DNA from: Pseudocercospora fijiensis CIRAD86
Lineage: Eukaryota > Ascomycota > Dothideomycetes > Mycosphaerellales > Mycosphaerellaceae
NCBI RefSeq assembly: GCF_000340215.1
Contig: NW_006921532.1
Location: 4,973,126-5,037,125, forward strand
Direction of reading: 5' to 3'
DNA length: 64,000 nt
The translations under genes were made by a program, and so were the position numbers. Shown piece after piece: positions 58,083 to 64,000 of this stretch; the stretch's first letter is position 1; each line of letters begins with the position of its first letter. The notes under the pieces are model-generated. The model did no database searches and had not been told where the DNA came from. It worked only from the letters and a program-made list of their open reading frames with translations.

Positions 58083-60839
58083 ATGGCGACGCTCTTGCGT
58101 AGGCCGCAGAATCTGGCGCGCTCATCACGACAGCTGCTTGAAGCTGCCTCGCTGTCCAGAGCACTCGCCTCCCGCCCTGCCTGTCTTCCGCGACCGTCGT
58201 ACGCATACACACACGTTCGAAGTCGGCAGTACTCAACCGATCCCAAGCAGAATGACGAGACGCCAGGTGAGCCGCCCAAGGCCAAGGGCATGGAGCAACT
58301 CTACTCCAAAGAATCGCCCATGTCGTCTGGACCACAGCCTCCAAACCAGAAACCTGACGGGAAGAATGATGCGCCACTTCCCGGACGAGTCAAGCTAAAT
58401 GCCCAGGAGATCAAGATGATGGAGGATAGCTTCGCACTTGTCAAGAAGGGCATGCCTGCGTTCATGACCAAGGACATCGATTCCGCGTTGGAGCGTATGA
58501 AGCGCGAAGGCATTCCTTCAGAGCTAAAGGAGACGATCGAAGAGGTGCAAAAAGAAGGCATGTCGCCCGCAAGAGCAGCGAAGCTGTGGCGCATGGTGGC
58601 TCAGATGGCAAGGCAGACCGCTGAGGCCGAGTTCAATGAGAAATTCGGTGAGGCGAAGCAGAAGACTGGCGACGACCCTGGGCCGGCGGGTGCGAGTGCG
58701 GGTGGGGGTGGAAAAAAAGAGGACGGAAAGAAGAAGGGCAAGCAGGGCGACGACATGTTCAAAAACGTCACCGAGATCAAGTTCGACCTCTCAAATTTCC
58801 TGGTGTCAAGTTTCGTTGCATATCTGCTATACCGACTGGTGGTGCCAAGCGAGAACAGTAGAGAAATCACATGGCAGGAGTTCCGGAATACTTTCTTCGA
58901 CAAGGGCCTTGTAGAGAAGCTGGTGGTAGTCAACGGGAACAGGGTTCGGGTATACTTGCACCGCGAGAGCGTCGCATCAATGTACCCCGAGTCGCCTGCA
59001 GCACAGCAAGGATTCTTCTACTATTTCAGCATTGGCTCGGTTGAAGCATTCGAACGGAGGGTGGACGAGGCACAGAATGAACTTGGAATTCCTGGATCGG
59101 AGAGAATACCTATCTCGTACCATGAAGAGGGTAGCTGGTTCAACACCGTTCTCGCCTTTGGTCCCACATTGCTTTTCATCGGCGCCATCTTCTACTTGTC
59201 GCGACGAGCAGCTTCTGGAGCTGGTGGTGGACAAGGTGGCATCTTTGGCATGGGTCGGAGCAGAGCCAAGAAGTTCAACCACGAGACCGACATCAAGGTC
59301 AAATTCTCTGACGTCGCCGGAATGGATGAAGCTAAAGTCGAGATTATGGAATTCGTCAGTTTCCTCAAAGAGCCTGGCGTTTACCAAAGGCTTGGTGCTA
59401 AAATACCACGCGGTGCTATCCTTTCTGGACCCCCTGGTACCGGTAAGACCCTCCTGGCCAAGGCTACTGCAGGAGAATCTGGAGTACCTTTCTTCTCCGT
59501 CTCTGGTTCCGAGTTCGTAGAGATGTTCGTGGGTGTTGGGCCTAGCCGTGTGAGAGATCTGTTCGCAAACGCCCGGAAGAACACACCTTGCATCATTTTC
59601 ATCGACGAAATCGATGCCATCGGCAAAGCACGAGCAAAGCAGTCATTTGGAGGTGGCAATGATGAACGAGAAAGTACGCTTAACCAGATCCTTACTGAGA
59701 TGGATGGTTTCAACACATCAGAGCAGGTGGTTGTACTTGCAGGTACGAACCGAGCCGATGTGTTGGACAAGGCGCTTATGCGACCTGGACGTTTCGATCG
59801 ACAAATCGCAATCGACCGACCAACTATGGAGGGCAGGAAGCAGATTTTCGGTGTGCACTTAAGAAACATTGTCACAAACGAGGATCTGGAGCATCTCAAG
59901 GGTCGTTTAGCAGCTTTGACCCCTGGTTTTGCTGGTGCAGATATCGCCAATTGTGTCAACGAAGCTGCTCTTGTTGCAGCTCGATCCAAGGCGGACTCTG
60001 TCACCATGCAGCACTTCGAACAAGCTATTGAGCGTGTCATTGGTGGCCTCGAAAAGAAGAGCTTGGTGCTCACTCCAAAGGAGAAGAAGACCGTCGCATA
60101 CCACGAAGCTGGCCACGCCATTTGTGGTTGGTATTTCCAATACGCAGACCCTCTCCTCAAGGTCAGCATCATTCCTCGTGGTCAAGGCGCACTTGGATAT
60201 GCTCAATACCTGCCCGGAGGTGGTAATGATGCTGTTCTTATGAACGTGAAGCAGCTCATGGATCGCATGGCCATGACATTGGGTGGTCGTGTGAGTGAAG
60301 AGCTTCACTTCGACACTGTCACCAGTGGTGCAAGTGACGACTTCAACAAGGTCACTCGCATGGCAACTGCTATGGTGACTAAGTGGGGAATGTCAAATCT
60401 TGGATACATCTACTATCCAGACTCTTCCGAAAGCGCTGAAGCTCAGCTTCAAAAGCCATTCTCAGAGGACACTGCAAAGGCAATCGATGCTGAGGTCAAA
60501 CGAATCGTTAATGAAGCATACAAGCAGTGTCGTCAACTCTTAGAAGAAAAGAAGCACGAGGTCGTCATTGTTGCGGAAGAATTGCTGTCCAAGGAGATGC
60601 TCAGCCGGGACGACATGGTTCGACTACTTGGCCCTAGGCCATGGGAGGATCCAGGCGAGTTCTCCAAGTACTTCGGTGGTGGTCCCATGGGCCCAGCGCC
60701 GGGAACACCTGGAGCTGAACCCGGTTCTATCGATCAGCCAGGAGGAGGCAACCTGCCTCCACCTTTACGCGGTCCTGGTGGTGAGGAACCAGCGCCTACG
60801 CTTTATCAGCAGTTCCAGAACAGACCGAGCCAAAGATAG
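58083..60839 (+). CDS. Mitochondrial m-AAA protease subunit (AFG3/YTA12 family, FtsH-like)
   Basis: Intronless, 918 residues. The start is the ATG at 58,083; the in-frame TTG upstream was rejected. Residues 1-50 are rich in Arg, Ser and Ala with an RQYSTD site, a typical mitochondrial presequence. Two membrane helices lie at about residues 238-256 and 353-373, as in m-AAA (not i-AAA) enzymes. The AAA domain has Walker A GPPGTGKT (about 449), Walker [12 protein letters not shown] (about 503) and the second region of homology ([21 protein letters not shown]). The M41 zinc protease motif HEAGH is at about residue 673. The enzyme degrades inner-membrane proteins and matures others from the matrix side. 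Whether it is the AFG3 or YTA12 orthologue is not settled. The C-terminal tail is long, Gly/Pro-rich and probably disordered. Confidence 0.96.
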   Translation: MATLLRRPQNLARSSRQLLEAASLSRALASRPACLPRPSYAYTHVRSRQYSTDPKQNDETPGEPPKAKGMEQLYSKESPMSSGPQPPNQKPDGKNDAPLPGRVKLNAQEIKMMEDSFALVKKGMPAFMTKDIDSALERMKREGIPSELKETIEEVQKEGMSPARAAKLWRMVAQMARQTAEAEFNEKFGEAKQKTGDDPGPAGASAGGGGKKEDGKKKGKQGDDMFKNVTEIKFDLSNFLVSSFVAYLLYRLVVPSENSREITWQEFRNTFFDKGLVEKLVVVNGNRVRVYLHRESVASMYPESPAAQQGFFYYFSIGSVEAFERRVDEAQNELGIPGSERIPISYHEEGSWFNTVLAFGPTLLFIGAIFYLSRRAASGAGGGQGGIFGMGRSRAKKFNHETDIKVKFSDVAGMDEAKVEIMEFVSFLKEPGVYQRLGAKIPRGAILSGPPGTGKTLLAKATAGESGVPFFSVSGSEFVEMFVGVGPSRVRDLFANARKNTPCIIFIDEIDAIGKARAKQSFGGGNDERESTLNQILTEMDGFNTSEQVVVLAGTNRADVLDKALMRPGRFDRQIAIDRPTMEGRKQIFGVHLRNIVTNEDLEHLKGRLAALTPGFAGADIANCVNEAALVAARSKADSVTMQHFEQAIERVIGGLEKKSLVLTPKEKKTVAYHEAGHAICGWYFQYADPLLKVSIIPRGQGALGYAQYLPGGGNDAVLMNVKQLMDRMAMTLGGRVSEELHFDTVTSGASDDFNKVTRMATAMVTKWGMSNLGYIYYPDSSESAEAQLQKPFSEDTAKAIDAEVKRIVNEAYKQCRQLLEEKKHEVVIVAEELLSKEMLSRDDMVRLLGPRPWEDPGEFSKYFGGGPMGPAPGTPGAEPGSIDQPGGGNLPPPLRGPGGEEPAPTLYQQFQNRPSQR

Positions 60840-61139
60840 GAGCCAATGTATTTGTAAAGCATATTCAGTTTGTACATAAAACAAAGCCCAGCAATTGGAA
60901 GACTGGGCTGGTGCGAAGAGGATCTCAAGCATGAAGCATGGCGAAGGCGCTCGGAGAACTAGAAAGGCAAGAGAAGAAAAGAGGTAAAGATAAGCTGTCA
61001 GGCATCATGATAGACAGCCAGTGCAATGTACACTCCACTACACACCCTCAAAATTCTATCCTGTCCCCAACATAAACATACTTCTGTCTCACTACTCGTA
61101 CACTGGTAGAATTCCCACAGTTCCCTCCCCACCGGTGAT
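60840..61139. other. Intergenic region between convergent genes
   Basis: 300 bp holding the 3' ends of the m-AAA protease and PMP3 genes. Nothing else was recognised. Confidence 0.6.
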
Positions 61140-61414
61140 CTACGGCGTCTTCGGCCGCGGTACCTCATTCTTAGAAATTATATACCAAGCGTGAATCACG
61201 CCAGGAATCCAGCCCAAAATCGACAGCAAGATGTTGATCAAAAAGTCCGCGCCGCATCCGACTTTTAAGAATACTGCGAGGGGTGGAAGGAAGAGTGCTG
61301 TTTTTTTTTAATAAAGTCAGTATGGAAGAAAAAGTTTGGGTAAGTTGGCTGGTTTGAAATGGGATGGGACTTGCCGAGGAAGTAGAGGAGGACGTTTCCT
61401 GTTGATGAGGGCAT
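61140..61414 (-). CDS. PMP3: PMP3/UPF0057 small plasma-membrane proteolipid
   Basis: Two exons, 61414-61375 (40 bp) and 61297-61140, give 65 residues. The intron (61,374-61,298) starts GCAAGT and ends ACAG: a GC-AG intron, supported because only this join restores the family pattern YFLALFLPPLAVFLK across the junction. Two hydrophobic helices are joined by GCGADFLINILLSILGWIPG, the PMP3 hallmark, ending in HAWYIISKNE. PMP3 proteins sit in the plasma membrane and affect membrane potential and tolerance to Na+ and other cations. The Pro/Lys tail after KNE is a little longer than in yeast. Confidence 0.9.
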
Positions 61415-61911
61415 CTTCGAAGGTCTGGGCGATGATTATCGCGAAAAGTTTGGATGGGGTTGTTGCTTTGTTTTGCTTGGAGAGCTTCTGAGACTTTTGT
61501 GTTGTTTGATTGAGTGACTTTTGTTGCTGTCTCACGTTGATTTTGGAGGTTTTCTTATTTGACAGTGCATGTGTATATATATACGTGTGCAGTCCTGTTC
61601 GGCGTCCGGGTTCCTGTCAAGAAGGATGACGTTTTTTTGCTCGTTTGGCGTCGTCAGCCACATGCAGCTGCAGGGTTGACGAGCGCCAGTGCTGCCACCA
61701 TGCTTGTCGTTGAAGCACCAATTAGAAGGAGAATCCATGCATGGTTCACTCGGCTCAGGGCTGTGCCTGAATATCTTGCTCGCTAGCCACATTTTAATGT
61801 TACAAAGATATTATACCTATCACACATCTCTTCCTCGCAAAGATCTGAGCCACAGCATGGCTGTACAATGAGATGTGTCCATCATGCGATATATGTGGTG
61901 GCAATTCAGCC
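61415..61911. promoter_or_regulatory. PMP3 promoter and 3' flank of the glycosylase gene
   Basis: 497 bp between the PMP3 start and the glycosylase stop. On the PMP3 strand it has a C/A/T-rich leader and, further up, a TATATATATA run. No gene was recognised. Confidence 0.55.
61574..61583 (-). promoter_or_regulatory. Possible TATA box of PMP3
   Basis: TATATATATA lies about 160 bp upstream of the PMP3 ATG. Motif match only. Confidence 0.35.
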
Positions 61912-63489
61912 TCACCGCTCTTCATCTGCACTAACATCTTCTTCATCCTCAGCTTCGTCGCCTTCTTGCGCTGCATCCTTGGCTTTCTCCCTAGCAGCTG
62001 CAGAACTTCCACCTTTCTTCGAACCATGGCGCTTGACGAGGTGTTCTATAGGACACCCCTCCTCCCAATTGGCGCTCGTGGTGCCGGTAATCGCTCTGCA
62101 CCGAGGACACACTTTGCCGTGCTTGATGAGAAGTTGATGGAGCGGGTATTTGAACTCGTCAGGAATGCGAGCATCACAGTGAGAGTAAGTCGTGTTTCTG
62201 TCGACCTTGGGCTCGCCTTTCTTGACGGACTTTGGGACCCACCCAAGGTATTGGCACAGACGAAAGACGTGTGTGTCGACGGCAAAAGAGGGCCGCTGTA
62301 GGCAGAAGAGTGCCACACATGATGCTGTCTTTGGTCCAATGCCAGGAAACGACAACATCTTCTCAATAGCCTCGTTGGTGCTCAGAAGATGGAGGTGATC
62401 GAGAGAAATGACGTTTTGCTTCGCCTTTGCAATCTCTTCCTGTTTCTCACTTTCAGGCTCATGCTCAGCTCCGGCTGGATCGCCCGATGGACTGGTCAAC
62501 GCACTCCTGCGCTCCTGGTTCTCTTCGTAAGCCATCTGCAGTATCTCTTGTATATCTTTTGACTTGATCTTAGCCAAACCACCGCGTTCGATAGCTTTAA
62601 AGACTTCGTGGTTGGGGGCGCGCCGAACAGCATCCCAGTCAACACTTCCTTTGCCAATGCCCTCCTTCAGTGTGCCGAATCGGGCAACTAGACCTTGAAA
62701 TGCAGTGCTTGAGTTTTTATTCGTCGTGTTTGCACTAAGTCGGGTTCGAATCAAAGCATCGAGAACGGAAGGCACTTCTCCACAGCCAGCGACATCGAGA
62801 GAGGGCGGCGGAACGGCGTTCGGCACAATGACTTTTCCATGTTTCTTCTCAAGTATTCGTACAACTTCTTCGCATTCTTCTGGCGTGGGACGCAAAAAGT
62901 CCGGATATGGAGAAACACCAGGAGTCAAGCCGTAATTTGCCTTCTTGGGCGTCCTCTTGGAAGGGGTGGCTTTAACATCTTCTTCTTCTTCTTCTTCTTC
63001 TTCAACCTTCACTTCTGGATCGAGCTTCTCAAAGGGATCTGAGCGCTTTGATCGTTTCTGAGGCCGAGTACTTGCAAGGTCTTCTGTCTCCTCAAGGCCA
63101 GGTGTAGGTAAAGCTGTGCCAAGGTTATGTGGCAAATCATTGACGTCTCCCTCTTCCTGCTTGCTGGGCTTCCGTGAACGCTTTCGGCTCGAGTTCGCGG
63201 GAGTACTGGGAACTTCCTCTTTCACATTGCCACTTTTACCTGTATTCGATCTAGCTCTTCTGGATCCCTTCTTGGAGACGTCCGGAGTAGCAGGCGGGCT
63301 TGATAATTGTTGTGGTTCCTGAGTCACAGCATCGTTATAAGCTCTGGCAGTCGATGACCGAGTGGCCCTCGGCATGTTGCTGGTATTCCTGAGTCGGTGC
63401 GTTGTCTGGCAGTTGTTCTCAATTCGGTGCTTCACGTCTGATGTGGAAGTGCTTTCAGATGGTCGTGTGTCTCCAAAAGCAGAAGTCAT
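61912..63489 (-). CDS. HhH-GPD superfamily DNA glycosylase (endonuclease III-like)
   Basis: One intronless frame of 525 residues. A second Met at residue 39 (63,375; product starts MPRATRSS) may be the true start, making 487 residues. The first 200 residues are basic and disordered, with KRSRK-type nuclear signals and a poly-Glu run. The catalytic part has the helix-hairpin-helix MLSFPGIGPKTASCVALF with Lys387 at the endonuclease III lysine position, and VDTHVFRLC with Asp405 as the general catalytic Asp. A late CPRCRA...GCPIEHL segment has C-x2-C-x14-C, unlike the C-x6-C-x2-C-x5-C iron-sulphur loop of endonuclease III. The expected role is base excision repair in the nucleus; the damaged base is not predictable. 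Confidence 0.9.
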   Translation of the reverse strand: MTSAFGDTRPSESTSTSDVKHRIENNCQTTHRLRNTSNMPRATRSSTARAYNDAVTQEPQQLSSPPATPDVSKKGSRRARSNTGKSGNVKEEVPSTPANSSRKRSRKPSKQEEGDVNDLPHNLGTALPTPGLEETEDLASTRPQKRSKRSDPFEKLDPEVKVEEEEEEEEDVKATPSKRTPKKANYGLTPGVSPYPDFLRPTPEECEEVVRILEKKHGKVIVPNAVPPPSLDVAGCGEVPSVLDALIRTRLSANTTNKNSSTAFQGLVARFGTLKEGIGKGSVDWDAVRRAPNHEVFKAIERGGLAKIKSKDIQEILQMAYEENQERRSALTSPSGDPAGAEHEPESEKQEEIAKAKQNVISLDHLHLLSTNEAIEKMLSFPGIGPKTASCVALFCLQRPSFAVDTHVFRLCQYLGWVPKSVKKGEPKVDRNTTYSHCDARIPDEFKYPLHQLLIKHGKVCPRCRAITGTTSANWEEGCPIEHLVKRHGSKKGGSSAAAREKAKDAAQEGDEAEDEEDVSADEER

Positions 63490-64000
63490 GACGCCGTACC
63501 CCTGTCGAGATCGCCAAGGCCGGGTCTGTGCTCAGATCCTTCCAGAGCCCATCATCGCGGCTTCCCATTACTCTTCATCGCATAGAACCGCGATCGATGT
63601 GCGTCTTTCATACACGAGGAAATCACCGACGAGCCGTCGCACAGACTACAATACCAGAGCACTTCAAAAGCTTGACGTCGTCTGCAGACACCAAGGCGTT
63701 CCCGATCTGAACCTGGAGTCTGGACCACGCCACGGGCTTCGCGCCGGGAGCATCGTGGTGGCTTCGTTCAGGAAACTTTAAAGCAACATTGTACGCGCAG
63801 CAAGCACCGACAAAGCTAGTACCAGCTAGTTCTGGGGGGGGGTAGGTGATTATCATGGTAGTCTGGATGCTACACGCTATTGATGTTGTGGCCTTTCAAC
63901 ATACTATGCTGCGCCAAGTCTCTGCAGTCGAGGTCAACGACTTCAAATTGGTTGGACTCTTCGAGACTGCTCTTCGGCCCGCCTATGACAGAGAGACTGC
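63490..64000. other. Right-edge region upstream of the glycosylase gene
   Basis: No convincing gene. It must hold the glycosylase promoter. A frame open from ATG 63,855 to the edge is noted separately. Confidence 0.45.
63855..64000 (+). CDS. Possible start of a gene cut by the window edge
   Basis: From ATG 63,855 the frame stays open for 48 codons to the edge (ends LVGLFETALRPAYDRET). Too short to identify, and the open frame could be chance or part of an exon in another gene model. Confidence 0.2.
   Translation, partial: MVVWMLHAIDVVAFQHTMLRQVSAVEVNDFKLVGLFETALRPAYDRET

Noticed and set aside
57788..58398. Frames overlapping the start of the m-AAA protease gene on both strands
   Set aside because: They are shadows of the GC-rich coding sequence; the products are Arg-rich and match nothing.

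Overview
The window is a piece of a filamentous ascomycete genome (Pezizomycotina, most likely Dothideomycetes). Evidence: genes with short 45-80 bp GT-AG introns, Zn2Cys6 transcription factors, a NimA-type kinase, and long blocks of DNA with the signature of repeat-induced point mutation (RIP). In those blocks CA and TG are nearly gone, TA is in large excess, CG is kept, and old glutamine and tryptophan codons now read TAG or TAA. The species cannot be named from sequence alone.

Layout. 1-2.9 kb: left-truncated, RIP-mutated PIF/Harbinger-like element. 3.4-13.6 kb: compact gene island: a membrane-anchored GH16 glycosidase, a FAT1-type very-long-chain acyl-CoA synthetase, an alpha/beta hydrolase, an ankyrin plus double-BTB protein, and the mitotic kinase nimA. 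13.9-47.6 kb: about 33.7 kb of RIP-mutated repeats. It holds two direct copies, about 11 kb apart, of an unrecognised two-ORF unit that ends in a SNF2-type helicase. Between the copies lie a 75/66-bp coding-like tandem repeat and a 16-bp minisatellite. Further right are a full Ty1/copia LTR retrotransposon with a 508-base assembly gap, the RIP-mutated remains of a Zn2Cys6 transcription factor gene, a gag remnant, and a pogo/Fot1-like transposase cut off at about 47.58 kb. 47.6-52.6 kb: gene-free unmutated DNA, then a 1,021-residue Zn2Cys6 regulator. 52.9-53.5 kb: a small cysteine-rich secreted protein gene with one in-frame TAG. 53.7-57.8 kb: a complete 4.1-kb inverted-repeat transposon with an rve-like DDE integrase, inserted at a TATATA site. 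58.1-64 kb: a mitochondrial m-AAA protease, a tiny PMP3 gene with a GC-AG intron, an HhH-GPD DNA glycosylase, and an unexplained right edge.

How it fits together. The intact genes are mostly housekeeping and do not form one pathway; no biosynthetic cluster is visible. The biological story is the boundary between gene islands and RIP-inactivated repeats. The secreted-protein gene sits about 200 bp from an inserted transposon and carries a CAG-to-TAG-type change at an exon end, as expected if RIP leaked into it. The least explained object is the pair of SNF2-helicase units.
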